Of a stretch of DNA of 64,000 bases, positions 9,189 through 17,725 are shown piece after piece (position 1 is the first letter of the stretch; the number at the start of each line of letters is the position of its first letter). The notes beneath the pieces were generated by a model. The model saw only the letters and a list, made by a program, of their open reading frames with translations, was not told where the DNA came from and did not search any database. The position numbers were made by a program, and so were the translations under genes. Source of the DNA: Planctomycetota bacterium (GTDB lineage Bacteria > Planctomycetota > Phycisphaerae > UBA1845); contig JAKQDH010000087.1 of the NCBI GenBank assembly GCA_029558835.1, positions 62,001 to 126,000 of the forward strand, read 5' to 3'.

Positions 9189-9974
9189 TCACAGATGGCG
9201 GATGTTCATGCCGCCGCTCAGTTCGATCACCAGGCCGGTGGCGTAGCCGAAGTCACCGCGTGCCAGGGCTGCGACCGCCCGCCCTACGTCCTCGGGCTGC
9301 CCCCAGCGCTGCTGCGGCACCAGCCCGCCGGCAATACGAGCATCATACTGCGCCTTCACCGGCACTGTCATGTCGGTCGCAATGATGCCCGGCCGGACCT
9401 CGTAGACGTTGATCCCCCCCTCGGCCAATCGGTCGGCAAACACCGTCGCGGCCTGGCTCAGCGCTGCCTTGGAAATGCAGTACTCCGCCCGCATCGGCGA
9501 CGACACCTCGGCCGACACCGAGGAGATGAAGACAATCGCAGGGGCAACCGGGCCCCGCGCCTGGCCGATCATGTGCCGGGCGAAACGCTGCGTCAGAAAG
9601 AAAGCCCCGCGGGCATTCACCGCCAGCACGCGGTCGAAGCTCTCCGGTGTCGTTTCGAGCACGTCGCACCGGCTCAGCGGGGCGACGCCGGCATTGTTGA
9701 CCAGCACGTCAACGCGGCCGAACCGCCGCAACGCCGTCTGCAGCAGCCCCTCGTGCTCCTCCAGCCGGGCAATGTCACCCGGCGCTGGCGCAAAGTCCGC
9801 ACCGAGTTCACGAACCCGATCCTCGACTTCCGCCAGACCGGTGGTTTGGTCATTGGCCTCGTATGCCAAATCGTTGCCGACGATGTTGAACCGGTCGCGT
9901 GCCAGCGCCAGAGCGATGCCGCGCCCGATCCCACGGCCGGCACCGGTCACGAAGGCCACCGCACGGCTACTCAT
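9189..9974 (-). CDS. SDR-family oxidoreductase (FabG-like, possibly a uronate-pathway reductase)
   Basis: The chosen ATG at 9974 is preceded by CAGGAG and gives 261 residues, the normal size for a classical short-chain dehydrogenase. The cofactor motif GAGRGIGRG is at about residues 11-19, the NNAG motif follows, and the catalytic Ser/Tyr/Lys set is visible as ISSVSAEVSS followed by YCISKAAL. The longer open frame upstream is translated palindromic repeat and is not real coding sequence. The gene is followed 24 bp later by the KDPG aldolase/KDG kinase gene. In alginate-type pathways an SDR reduces DEH to KDG, so that role is attractive, but nothing in the sequence fixes the substrate. Confidence 0.83.
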   Translation of the reverse strand: MSSRAVAFVTGAGRGIGRGIALALARDRFNIVGNDLAYEANDQTTGLAEVEDRVRELGADFAPAPGDIARLEEHEGLLQTALRRFGRVDVLVNNAGVAPLSRCDVLETTPESFDRVLAVNARGAFFLTQRFARHMIGQARGPVAPAIVFISSVSAEVSSPMRAEYCISKAALSQAATVFADRLAEGGINVYEVRPGIIATDMTVPVKAQYDARIAGGLVPQQRWGQPEDVGRAVAALARGDFGYATGLVIELSGGMNIRHL

Positions 9975-10022
9975 TGTTTCACTCCTGAGCAACCTCAGCC
10001 AGTCGGTAAACAGCCACACGGC

Positions 10023-10117
10023 GGGTGGCATGGCCAAGCGCAGCGCCGCCATGCGTTTCGTCGAGCCGGCGACGGGTGCGACAGCATGCCGGCACCTTCG
10101 GCTTGGGCATGCCACCC
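10023..10117. repeat. Interspersed palindromic repeat, copy 2
   Basis: Begins GGGTGGCATGGCCAAGC and ends GCTTGGGCATGCCACCC, as in copy 1, with a variable centre. It lies 28 bp after the stop codon of the minus-strand FAD-dependent dehydrogenase gene and before the SDR gene. Confidence 0.85.
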
Positions 10118-10145
10118 TCACGGTTTCCCACTAGCGCAGTCCTGT

Positions 10146-12161
10146 TCAGCACACGATCCGGTCGTTTCGGTAGTCGTTCCACACAGTCTCGAACCAGCCG
10201 TCCACGTTCGGGATCGGTCGCACATCCACCCAGCGCCTCTCCACCTGTCGCTCGGAAGTGAGCTGCACTTCCAGAATCCTCTGACTCACGAAGTCGGCAG
10301 GTTGCGCCGGCAGGAAACGCCACTCCTCGTCGAGCTTCGCGTCCACGGGCAAACCCCGTGGGTTCAGCACCAGGTACGAGCCCCGCGACTGCCCGCCGCG
10401 CTCCAGGTACTCCCGCAACGCCTCCAGGTACACCGCGTGCGTCAGGCACAGGTCCACTGCCGAAAAGGCAGCCGGCAGCGCCTGCGTCCCCGAACGCGCC
10501 AGTTCTCTCCGCACGCGATCATACAGACGCCAAGCCGCGTCACAGGCCGCGGTCACGGTGCCTTTCTCCCGCAAAATGGCCGCACAGTCCGACATGCGTG
10601 TCTGGATTTCGTCCACCGCCTGCGCCGGCTGCAGTCCATCTCCCCCGCTTCGCCCGACGACCCGGTCAGCGAATTCCAGACAAGCAGCGATTTGCGGCGC
10701 CGTTCGCCGCGCAAAATCCTCCACGCCCGGCGGCGGCTGGGTGTAGCGCCTGGCAATGAACATGGCCGCGCGCAGACCGCCCACCTGCCCCGCGTTGAGC
10801 GCCGCTCCGCCCGGCCGGCGCACGCCGTGCGTGCCATTCACCTCACCAATCGGGAAGAGGTGCCGTATATTCGACTCCCACCACTCATTCCCGACCAGCC
10901 CGCCGTTGTTGTGTTGGGCGCAGACCGCGACTTCCAGCAGGTCGCTCGCCAGATCGATGCCGTGCCCGCGGTACAGCTCATAGGCGGGGTCGTTCATCGC
11001 CCGCAGGCGCGCAACGGGCGTCGCTCCCGATGCCCCTGACCGCTGGAGATAAAGGCGGGCTTCCTCGTCCAGGCAGTCGAGCGACCACGCCTGCCGCCCC
11101 GTCGGGTCGCTTGGATTCCGCGTGAAGTCCAGGTAGACCCGCCGACCACGGCGCACCGTCTCCTGATATACGAGCACATCGATCAGCGACGACCCGTGGC
11201 CTTGTGCCTTCGCGCTGTCAAACGGCCATTCGTAGCCCTTGCGGAAGATCCTGCCCGACAGCGTACGCAAGTCGCTGAAGGCATCGTTGAGGAACTCCCG
11301 CGCGTCGCCTCCACTCATGTCGGTCGATACATACCGCGGGACTACTTGTTGATAGCTGCCCGACAGGTTCCACCGAAACCCCAACGACGCTATGCCGAAC
11401 TGTGATTCCGTAAGGTTGTTGGCCACGGCCCCGATGGCCAGCGCCAGGCCCGTCGAGCCCACCTGGCTCTCCGGATATACCGAGGCGCGGTACATCCCGC
11501 CCGGACCTCCCGTCGCGAGAATCACGTTGGCGGCATTGAAGACCACGAAGCCACTCTGTCCGCCGGCCAACCGCCGCTGGTCGAGCGCGACAGCCCCGCA
11601 CACGTGTTTCTCGCCGCCGGCTTCGCACGTGAGCAACGCCACCACCTGGTGCAGGTCGAAGAGGGCGACGCCCGCCTCGCGCACCGCCCTGCCGAGGCAT
11701 TCACACATCAGGTGCGAAGTCAGCGGCCCGGCCGACGTCGCCCGTCCCCGCGGGTCGTGGTCCGTTCGATAACCCACGTACGCTCCGTAACGATCGTGCG
11801 GGAAGGGCACGCCGCGACTGACAAGGTGATAGAAGGCCTGCGCCGAATGCTGGGCTTCGCACAGCGCGATGTCGCCGTGCATGCAGCCGCCCCGAAACAG
11901 GTCCTCCGCCGTCTGTCGCGGCGAGTCCGACGCTGAGTGCGCCAACGCGAGCTTGTAGTAGGTCTGCTTATCCGAGCCGGCCTCGTTCGACGCCCCGGCG
12001 CCCCAACGCTGCGTGACCAGCATGATGTCCTGCTGCCCGTGCGCCAGGAGTTGCAGAGCGGCATTCAGCGCGGCCGCCCCACTACCGATGATCAGCGTGT
12101 TCGTGCTGTGCACCGGCAGTGTCACGCCGGCGATCTGCGTATTCACAGGGGGACGGGTCAT
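10146..12161 (-). CDS. FAD-dependent oxidoreductase (fumarate reductase/succinate dehydrogenase flavoprotein-like)
   Basis: This 671-residue protein has an N-terminal dinucleotide-binding motif (NTLIIGSGAAALNAALQ, about residues 21-37) and further segments typical of the fumarate reductase/aspartate oxidase flavoprotein fold, such as VILATGGPGGMYRASVYP and a C-terminal glycine-rich GGAALNAGQVGGLRAA that packs on the FAD. The N-terminal region contains GYRTDHDPRGRATSAGP, close to the substrate region of this family. The start ATG at 12161 overlaps the TGA of the upstream gene by one base (TGATG), a hallmark of translational coupling with the old-yellow-enzyme gene. The substrate is unknown; no iron-sulfur or membrane-anchor partner genes lie nearby, so it is unlikely to be a classical respiratory complex. 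Confidence 0.8.
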   Translation of the reverse strand: MTRPPVNTQIAGVTLPVHSTNTLIIGSGAAALNAALQLLAHGQQDIMLVTQRWGAGASNEAGSDKQTYYKLALAHSASDSPRQTAEDLFRGGCMHGDIALCEAQHSAQAFYHLVSRGVPFPHDRYGAYVGYRTDHDPRGRATSAGPLTSHLMCECLGRAVREAGVALFDLHQVVALLTCEAGGEKHVCGAVALDQRRLAGGQSGFVVFNAANVILATGGPGGMYRASVYPESQVGSTGLALAIGAVANNLTESQFGIASLGFRWNLSGSYQQVVPRYVSTDMSGGDAREFLNDAFSDLRTLSGRIFRKGYEWPFDSAKAQGHGSSLIDVLVYQETVRRGRRVYLDFTRNPSDPTGRQAWSLDCLDEEARLYLQRSGASGATPVARLRAMNDPAYELYRGHGIDLASDLLEVAVCAQHNNGGLVGNEWWESNIRHLFPIGEVNGTHGVRRPGGAALNAGQVGGLRAAMFIARRYTQPPPGVEDFARRTAPQIAACLEFADRVVGRSGGDGLQPAQAVDEIQTRMSDCAAILREKGTVTAACDAAWRLYDRVRRELARSGTQALPAAFSAVDLCLTHAVYLEALREYLERGGQSRGSYLVLNPRGLPVDAKLDEEWRFLPAQPADFVSQRILEVQLTSERQVERRWVDVRPIPNVDGWFETVWNDYRNDRIVC

Positions 12162-13510
12162 CACCGCTTGTCCTGCTTCTTGCGACCGGCCGCCTGCGCG
12201 CGGCCCTGGCGGTATTCCTTCGCATAGATGCCGCTGTCTCTGACGCGGCAGCCGGCGCGCCCGCCGTCCCGCATGATCTGGCTACAGCCCGAGCACGTCG
12301 TGCACACCTTGTCTGGAGCGAGGGCCCCGTTCGCCGCGAGGTCCCGCACCCAGTCGGGATACGCCAGCGCCAGTCGTCCAAGCCCCACCAACGCGGCGTC
12401 GCCGGCCGCAATCGCGCCAGCCGCTACGTGCGGGAAGAGCTGTCGCAACCAGCTATACCCGCTGCCGACGACCGGCACGTCGGGAACCGCCCGCTGGATA
12501 ACCGCAGCCGCGTGCAGCAGGCGGGCCACCCCGACCAGCGGATGTTCATCCGGAGCCGCGGCCCCCGCTACCGGAGAATCATACGGCCGGCCAACATGCG
12601 GATTGTAATACGGATTCCCCAACGAAACATTGAGCACGGGGCAGCCCAACGCACGCAACCGCTCCGCCACCTCCACCGGCTCCGCCAGCGTCTCTACATC
12701 GGCGCCGAACCCGTACGGATACGGCAGACCATCGTGAACGCCCAGCCGACTGGTCACCAGCAGCCCCGGAACTTCCGCCCGGATTCGCCCCACCACGTCC
12801 AGGAGGAAGCCCGCCCGGTTCTCGAAAGGGCCGCCATAGCGGCTGTCCGTTCGCCCGAATGCCGCCAGCAGCTCGGAAACGAGGTAGCCGTGACATGCCT
12901 TGATATCAACGCCGTCAAACCCCGCCCCGGCCGCCAGCTTCGCGGCGCCGACGAAGGCCTCCTGTAATTGATCCAACTCTGCGTCGCTGATCAGCGGATG
13001 ATCTGGGTCCAGACCCATGCGCGCGTCCAGCAGCGGATTGTGTTGCGCGATCACCGGCCGCGGTGTCCCCTCCGGCCGCGCATAGCGTCCCGAGTGCGTA
13101 AGCTGTAGAACCAGCAGCAACTCCTGTTTCTCGGCGGCCGCGGCCCGCGTTTCCTCCACCAGCCGCCGAAACGCCCCGACGTTGGCCGGCGTGAGCCCCA
13201 GTTGACGAGGATTGGCCCGTCCTTCTGCTATCACCGCCGTTGCCTCAAACCAGATCAGCCCGCTGCCGCCCGCCGCAAAACGCTGATAGCGCCGAAAGGT
13301 GAGCTGTCCCGGCGCGCCGTCCGGGTCGGCATCGCACCCTTCCATCGGCTGCACGACGAAGCGGTTGGGCAAGCGGTACCCCGCGACGTCGAGCGGCGAG
13401 AAGAGAATCTGAATATCCTCGGAGAAAGGAATCGCGACGCCGAGGCGATCAGCGCAGCAAGTGAGGTCCGCATGACTGCCGAGCTGAAAGCGTTCGTGCC
13501 GCGACTGCAC
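12161..13510 (-). CDS. NADH:flavin oxidoreductase, old yellow enzyme family
   Basis: The TIM-barrel sequence runs from LFSPLDVAGYRLPNRFVV (the conserved start of OYE-family proteins) through MEGCDADPDG, QLTHSGRYARPEGTPRP with the substrate-binding His, GFDGVDIKACHGYLVSELL and RYGGPFENRAGFLLDVV to the phosphate-binding end of the barrel. A C-terminal Cys-rich tail (CTTCSGCSQIMRDGGRAGC) suggests an iron-sulfur or zinc site, as in 2,4-dienoyl-CoA reductase-type members, but no second dinucleotide-binding domain follows. The start is uncertain: GTG at 13510 is used, but TTG at 13516 or a start closer to the barrel is possible. Coupling to the FAD-dehydrogenase gene suggests the two act on the same compound. 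Confidence 0.78.
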   Translation of the reverse strand: MQSRHERFQLGSHADLTCCADRLGVAIPFSEDIQILFSPLDVAGYRLPNRFVVQPMEGCDADPDGAPGQLTFRRYQRFAAGGSGLIWFEATAVIAEGRANPRQLGLTPANVGAFRRLVEETRAAAAEKQELLLVLQLTHSGRYARPEGTPRPVIAQHNPLLDARMGLDPDHPLISDAELDQLQEAFVGAAKLAAGAGFDGVDIKACHGYLVSELLAAFGRTDSRYGGPFENRAGFLLDVVGRIRAEVPGLLVTSRLGVHDGLPYPYGFGADVETLAEPVEVAERLRALGCPVLNVSLGNPYYNPHVGRPYDSPVAGAAAPDEHPLVGVARLLHAAAVIQRAVPDVPVVGSGYSWLRQLFPHVAAGAIAAGDAALVGLGRLALAYPDWVRDLAANGALAPDKVCTTCSGCSQIMRDGGRAGCRVRDSGIYAKEYRQGRAQAAGRKKQDKR

Positions 13511-13530
13511 CGTCAAGTTCCCGCGAACTC

Positions 13531-14523
13531 CTACGTTCTCTGCCCCGTCGCCTGTTCCCTGACGATCTGCCGCAAACGGGCGATGTCCCGCTCCACCCGC
13601 GCCGCGCAGTGCTTCGGCCATTCCGCGCGGTCCAGTGGTGTAACCGAGGCCGGCCGCGTGTAAGCCAGATGCACCAGCCGCGCCAACTCGTTGACCGTCA
13701 AATCCGGGAAACGCGAAAGGAACATAGCATCATAGATGGGCAGCGCGAAGCTGCCGCCGTGATCCTCGACGGACAGGTGGACCGGCCGGTCAAGCATGGC
13801 CAGCCGGGCCGCAATCCGCCCGAAATCAACCACGCCGTTGCCAATCTCTGTCGTAAACGACTCCAGCCCGGCGTCGGTCAGGCGCAGGGCGCCGTCCTTG
13901 GCATGCACGGCCACCACCCACGGCAGCATCCGCTCCGTCCCCGCCACGGGGTCCTCCAGCATGGTCAGCAGGTTCATCGTATCCAGACAGATCCCCAGGT
14001 ACCCGCCGGGTTCCGCCTCGCACATCTCGAACAGCCGCAGCAACTCGAACGTCGTGAACTCGAAGTGCAGCTCGATCGCCAGGACGACGCCCAGCTCGGT
14101 CAGCAACGACTTCTGCGCCCGCAGCGCCCGCGCCGTCTCCCGCAGCAGTACCTCCGTCGGCGGCGCCTTGTCGGACCACCGCATCAGGCCGCCCGAGCAG
14201 GAGCGTACCACGCGCGCGCCAACGGCCCGGGCTCGCTGGGCCGCCAAAGTGTTGATCGGCACCAGGTCCCGCAGCTGCCACGTCGTCGTGTCGAACGGAA
14301 TGTGCTGGCCGCCGCCCCACTCCACGTACAGCCCCGACTCGGCCGCCGACCGGCCCACCTCAGCCAGCAACCCCGCATCGAGCGTCTGTCCCGGCTCAAG
14401 ATAGACGTCGCTGAAGTGCACGCCCTCCGCCTCGTGCGCCTTCGCCCACGCGAGCAGCGCTAGCGGCCCGAGCCGTAGCGGCCCCACACTGTAGCTATCC
14501 ACGCCGACGCGGAGCGACTTCAT
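13531..14523 (-). CDS. Sugar phosphate isomerase/epimerase (xylose isomerase-like TIM barrel)
   Basis: At 330 residues this matches the AP endonuclease-2/xylose isomerase-like TIM-barrel family that carries a metal in the active site. Metal-ligand candidates are the Glu in LAIELHFEFTTFE, the Asp in LGICLDTMNLL, the His in VVAVHAKDGAL and the Glu in HLSVEDHGGSF. The ATG at 14523 is in a clear context with no upstream alternative. The gene lies 20 bp upstream of the OYE gene on the same strand. Members isomerise or epimerise sugars or inositols; I cannot name the substrate. Confidence 0.83.
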   Translation of the reverse strand: MKSLRVGVDSYSVGPLRLGPLALLAWAKAHEAEGVHFSDVYLEPGQTLDAGLLAEVGRSAAESGLYVEWGGGQHIPFDTTTWQLRDLVPINTLAAQRARAVGARVVRSCSGGLMRWSDKAPPTEVLLRETARALRAQKSLLTELGVVLAIELHFEFTTFELLRLFEMCEAEPGGYLGICLDTMNLLTMLEDPVAGTERMLPWVVAVHAKDGALRLTDAGLESFTTEIGNGVVDFGRIAARLAMLDRPVHLSVEDHGGSFALPIYDAMFLSRFPDLTVNELARLVHLAYTRPASVTPLDRAEWPKHCAARVERDIARLRQIVREQATGQRT

Positions 14524-14580
14524 CGCCTTGGTCTCATCGCTAGACAGCCTCGTTCACTAGAGAGACCGGCCAACCGCGTG

Positions 14581-14687
14581 GGGTGGCATGGCCAAGCGCA
14601 GCGCCGCCATGCTTCCTTACCCACGAGACGCCGCCCTTCGCGACAGCATGCCGGCGCCCGCTTATGGCGGGCTTGGGCATGCCACCC
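14581..14687. repeat. Interspersed palindromic repeat, copy 3
   Basis: Begins GGGTGGCATGGCCAAGC and reaches a first GCTTGGGCATGCCACCC right arm. The right arm is then repeated in tandem. It lies 3' of the minus-strand ROK-family gene, like the other copies relative to their genes. Confidence 0.85.
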
Positions 14688-14764
14688 GGACGCGGGCCTG
14701 GGCATGCCACCCGGACGCGGGCTTGGGCGTGCCACCCGGACGCGGGCTTGGGCGTGCCACACGC
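14671..14764. repeat. 25-bp tandem repeat (about 3.7 units)
   Basis: Unit GCTTGGGCATGCCACCC plus GGACGCGG, repeated with one or two substitutions per unit (14671-14695, 14696-14720, 14721-14745, then a partial unit). The unit is the right arm of the palindromic repeat plus an 8-bp linker, so the array looks like expansion of one arm. Confidence 0.85.
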
Positions 14765-14851
14765 GCCAGGCACGCACACGGCGCCGACGCTACCGCTCTT
14801 CACCACGCCCGTTCCGCCGTTTCCGTAACCTACCCCCGACCGCTCACCCTG

Positions 14852-15835
14852 TCACGGACTTGCCGCCAGCGGTCCACCCAACGCCCGGATGGCCGCACAC
14901 AACGCCGCCACGTCTCCGAGCCGCTCGCCCAATGCCGCAGGCACCAGCCGGCAGGCTGAGTACGCCCCCGGCAGCGCCTCCCGCTGCATCTCCTCCCGCG
15001 CCGGCCTGAGCACAAGCTCACCCAGTCGAACCGCCAGCGACCCGATCACGATGACCTCGGGATTCAGTATGTCCAGCAGGATTGCCAAACCGCGGCCCAA
15101 GTGCCGGCCAACCTCGTCCAGAACCGCCAGCGCGTCTGCATCGCCGGCCCGCGCCGCCTCGGCCACGTCGAGTGTTCGCGTCGCCGTGTTCCACTTCCGC
15201 GGATAACGCAACGCTGCGAGCCGCGCAATCCCCGCCCCGCCGCACAACCCTTCCCAGGACCCGGCCTTGCCGAACGCCAGCGGACCGTCGTCCGCGATCC
15301 GCACGTGTCCCACCTCGCCGGCCAGATCCGTCGTCCCCCGATAGAGCTCGCCGCCCAGGATCAAGCCGCCGCCGAACCCGGTGCCCATCGTCAGGAAGAT
15401 CACGTTCCGCGCCCCGCGGGCGGCTCCGAAGTACCATTCCGCCAGCGCCCCGGCGTTGCCGTCGTGCTCGATATGCACCGGCCGCCTGATCCGCCGCGTG
15501 AGAATCTCCTTCAGCGGCACATCCACCCACCCCGGCAGGTTCGGCGGATTGCGGATGATCCCCGCCTCGATCTCGAGGGGCCCGCCGATCGACACGGAGA
15601 CCACGAACTCGCTGTGCCCCCCTGCCGCCGCGTCACGCTGCATTGCATCCACATGCGCCAGCAACTCGGCGCATGTCGCGTCGAACCCGCGCTGCGGCTG
15701 CGTCGCAAACTCCGTGCGACCATGGATGCATCCGGTACGATCCCCGAGCACAACCGCGGTCTTCGTGCCGCCGATGTCCAATCCGAGAATCACCGGTTCG
15801 CACCGCCCGATTGTCTCGCTCATTTGCTCCTGCAT
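14852..15835 (-). CDS. ROK-family sugar kinase-like protein
   Basis: The 327-residue sequence has the ROK phosphate/ATP motif LGLDIGGTKTAVVLGD near the N terminus, the EHDGNAGALAEW sugar-contact segment with the catalytic Asp, and FLTMGTGFGGGLILGG. The zinc site usual in ROK proteins (CxCGxxGCxE) is missing: the equivalent stretch reads AFGKAGSWEGLCGGAG. The His of the zinc cluster (AGEVGHVRI) remains. It may be a glucokinase, N-acetylhexosamine kinase or fructokinase; no DNA-binding domain is present, so it is not a NagC-type repressor. Starts at 15835 or 15823 (AGGAG close to the second ATG) are both possible. Confidence 0.8.
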   Translation of the reverse strand: MQEQMSETIGRCEPVILGLDIGGTKTAVVLGDRTGCIHGRTEFATQPQRGFDATCAELLAHVDAMQRDAAAGGHSEFVVSVSIGGPLEIEAGIIRNPPNLPGWVDVPLKEILTRRIRRPVHIEHDGNAGALAEWYFGAARGARNVIFLTMGTGFGGGLILGGELYRGTTDLAGEVGHVRIADDGPLAFGKAGSWEGLCGGAGIARLAALRYPRKWNTATRTLDVAEAARAGDADALAVLDEVGRHLGRGLAILLDILNPEVIVIGSLAVRLGELVLRPAREEMQREALPGAYSACRLVPAALGERLGDVAALCAAIRALGGPLAASP

Positions 15836-16088
15836 CTCAACGGTTCCCGCCGTCGATCATCTGTTCAGGGCTTGTGGGGGCTTGCAGCGCCGGCGCGATC
15901 CGCTCCGTCTGCTCACGCGCTTACGCTTTGCTGCCAGAGAGGCACCAAGCTCGTCAGGATCTGTCCGCGCGGCACGCGTCCGGCACCGTTCCGAGGGCGG
16001 CGTACGTAAGGCACGGTGTCGCGCACACGCCCTTTGCAGGTGCACGTCCCATCGCCCCGACCACCAGACGCCATTGTCGGCGGACCGA

Positions 16089-16769
16089 TTACTTCCCGTG
16101 CGGACACTTCTTGAGCGTCAGGAACCAGTCGAGGACTGTCGTGTTGGCGCCGGCTTTCTCGACGCGTTCCTTCGCCGCCCCGCAGGAGCCGGGGGGCGGA
16201 ATGATGACGTCGTCGCCGGGTTGCCAGTTCGCCGGCGTCGCAATCTTGTGCTCGTCCGAGTGCTGCATGGCGATCAGCAGCCGCTTGATCTCGTCCATGT
16301 TGCGCCCGTTCGACAGCGGGTAATAGAGCATCGCGCGGACGATCGCCTGCGGATCGATGATGAACACCGCACGCACGGCCTGCGTATTGCTCGCCGCCGG
16401 CTGCAGCATCCCGTACTTCCGCGCCACCTCCATCGTCAGGTCGCTGATCACGGGGAACATGACCTCGACGCCCTTCATGCCCTTGTATACGATCTTCTCC
16501 TTGATCGTACGCAGCCAGGCAATGTGGCTGAACGTGCTGTCTATGGACAGCCCCACGAGCTTACAGTTCAGCGCCTTGAACTCTGCGGCCATGCTGGCGA
16601 AGGTCATGAACTCCGTCGTGCAGACCGGCGTGAAGTCCGCCGGGTGCGAGAAGAGGACCACCCATTCTCCCTTGTAGTCGCTGGGAAACTGCATCTTCCC
16701 CTGAGTCGTTTCGGCCTCGAACTCCGGTGCTTTTTCGCCGATCGACGGCATGCGGTAGTCGCCTGACAT
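16089..16769 (-). CDS. Peroxiredoxin (1-Cys/Prx6-type with C-terminal cysteines)
   Basis: The 226-residue protein carries the peroxidatic motif HPADFTPVCTTEF at about residues 41-53 and the AhpC/TSA thioredoxin fold. The C-terminal extension (CGAAKERVEKAGAN to KKCPHGK) contains two cysteines. This resembles the archaeal-type Prx6 subfamily, whose resolving cysteines sit at the C terminus. It reduces hydrogen peroxide and organic peroxides in the cytoplasm. The neighbouring 253-bp region (15836-16088) separates it from the ROK gene, so it probably has its own promoter. Oxidative-stress defence fits with the oxygen-sensitive proteins encoded further along. Confidence 0.9.
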   Translation of the reverse strand: MSGDYRMPSIGEKAPEFEAETTQGKMQFPSDYKGEWVVLFSHPADFTPVCTTEFMTFASMAAEFKALNCKLVGLSIDSTFSHIAWLRTIKEKIVYKGMKGVEVMFPVISDLTMEVARKYGMLQPAASNTQAVRAVFIIDPQAIVRAMLYYPLSNGRNMDEIKRLLIAMQHSDEHKIATPANWQPGDDVIIPPPGSCGAAKERVEKAGANTTVLDWFLTLKKCPHGK

Positions 16770-16795
16770 ATGCTCCTCCCTTGTCTATGTTCTGG

Positions 16796-17644
16796 CTAGC
16801 CTTCTCCGCTAGAGAATTCGAACACGGCCCCGACTTCTGCAGAGAGGCACCGCCCCGGCAGTCCGGCTGCGAGCTTAGCCCTCGCGGCCTGGCCGGTGCA
16901 GTGTGCGGGGACCACCTCGCGGACGTCCAGGGCCGCCAGCGCCTCAACGGTCCGTAGGATACGTTCCTCGGACGCGCCCGACAAGTGCATGCCGCCCAGA
17001 ACCGCGGCGATCGGTTCCCTCGGCTGCAAAGTCCGCACGAACTGCAGCGTGTTGACCACCCCGGCGTGCGCGCAGCCCAGCACCACTACGATACCGGCTG
17101 CAGTGTGCAGCAGGAGCGCTTGATCATCAAGGACGGGATCCGGCACCCCCTCCGCCGCATCCAGATAGAAGCCGCCGCTCGGGCGCTCGAAATCGGTCAC
17201 ACGCGGCACCTCGCCCGTCACCCAGACCCCGGGGCCAATCTCGGTCGGGCCCCGCGTGGGTACGAGACGCGGCGCTAGCCGAGCGCGTACACCCACCCCT
17301 TCCTGCGGCACACCGATCGCCCGCACACGCCCGTCGGACGAACGTCCATACTTGGCGTCCAACGCCGCCGGATGCGCGTACACACGCGCGCCCGGAGCAC
17401 GCTCCAGCACGCCGGCCAGAGCCCCCGTGTGGTCGTAGTGGCCGTGGCTCAGCACCAGAGCGTCCGCCGTCTCCAGCGCGATGCCCAACTCCCGGACGTT
17501 GTGCCACAACGCCCACCCCTGCCCAGTGTCGAACAGCACGCGGCCCGCAGGGGTCTCGACCCAGCAGGCCCAGCCATGCTCAGCCAGCAGCCCCTGGCGC
17601 CGGACGTAGTTGTCTACCAGGACCGTGACGCGCACCTCACCCAC
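16796..17644 (-). CDS. MBL-fold metal-dependent hydrolase
   Basis: At 282 residues, this protein shows the metallo-beta-lactamase motif LSHGHYDHTGAL (HxHxDH) and conserved later metal ligands (VVLGCAHAGVVN and VPAHCTG). It resembles the family that includes methanopterin-related and ribosyl-phosphate-processing MBL proteins. It has no signal peptide. Downstream peroxiredoxin lies 26 bp away on the same strand, so the two may be transcribed together. The substrate is not predictable from sequence. Confidence 0.82.
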   Translation of the reverse strand: MGEVRVTVLVDNYVRRQGLLAEHGWACWVETPAGRVLFDTGQGWALWHNVRELGIALETADALVLSHGHYDHTGALAGVLERAPGARVYAHPAALDAKYGRSSDGRVRAIGVPQEGVGVRARLAPRLVPTRGPTEIGPGVWVTGEVPRVTDFERPSGGFYLDAAEGVPDPVLDDQALLLHTAAGIVVVLGCAHAGVVNTLQFVRTLQPREPIAAVLGGMHLSGASEERILRTVEALAALDVREVVPAHCTGQAARAKLAAGLPGRCLSAEVGAVFEFSSGEG

Positions 17645-17725
17645 GGCCGGTCTCCCTTCTGCACTGGTGCCTGGCCGTCACCGGGTGGTCGCCATCCGGC
17701 GCGCCTGCTCCACAGCTTCCGTACT

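Larger units (their letters stand above)
14524..14851. other. Intergenic region dominated by repeats
   Basis: 328 bp between the sugar isomerase gene and the ROK gene. It holds copy 3 of the palindromic repeat and a tandem array of its right arm; open frames here are translated repeat and are not genes. Nothing else is recognisable. Confidence 0.7.

Noticed and set aside
9195-11039. Long plus-strand open frame across the SDR and FAD genes
   Set aside because: It is antisense to two genes with clear cofactor motifs and has no family features of its own.
13255-13473. Open frame starting with ATG inside the OYE upstream region
   Set aside because: It is in another frame from the conserved OYE sequence and gives a basic, featureless product.
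14671-14764. Regular 25-bp repeats considered as a CRISPR array
   Set aside because: The repeats are contiguous with no unique spacers, and they are copies of one arm of a dispersed palindrome. No cas genes are in the window.
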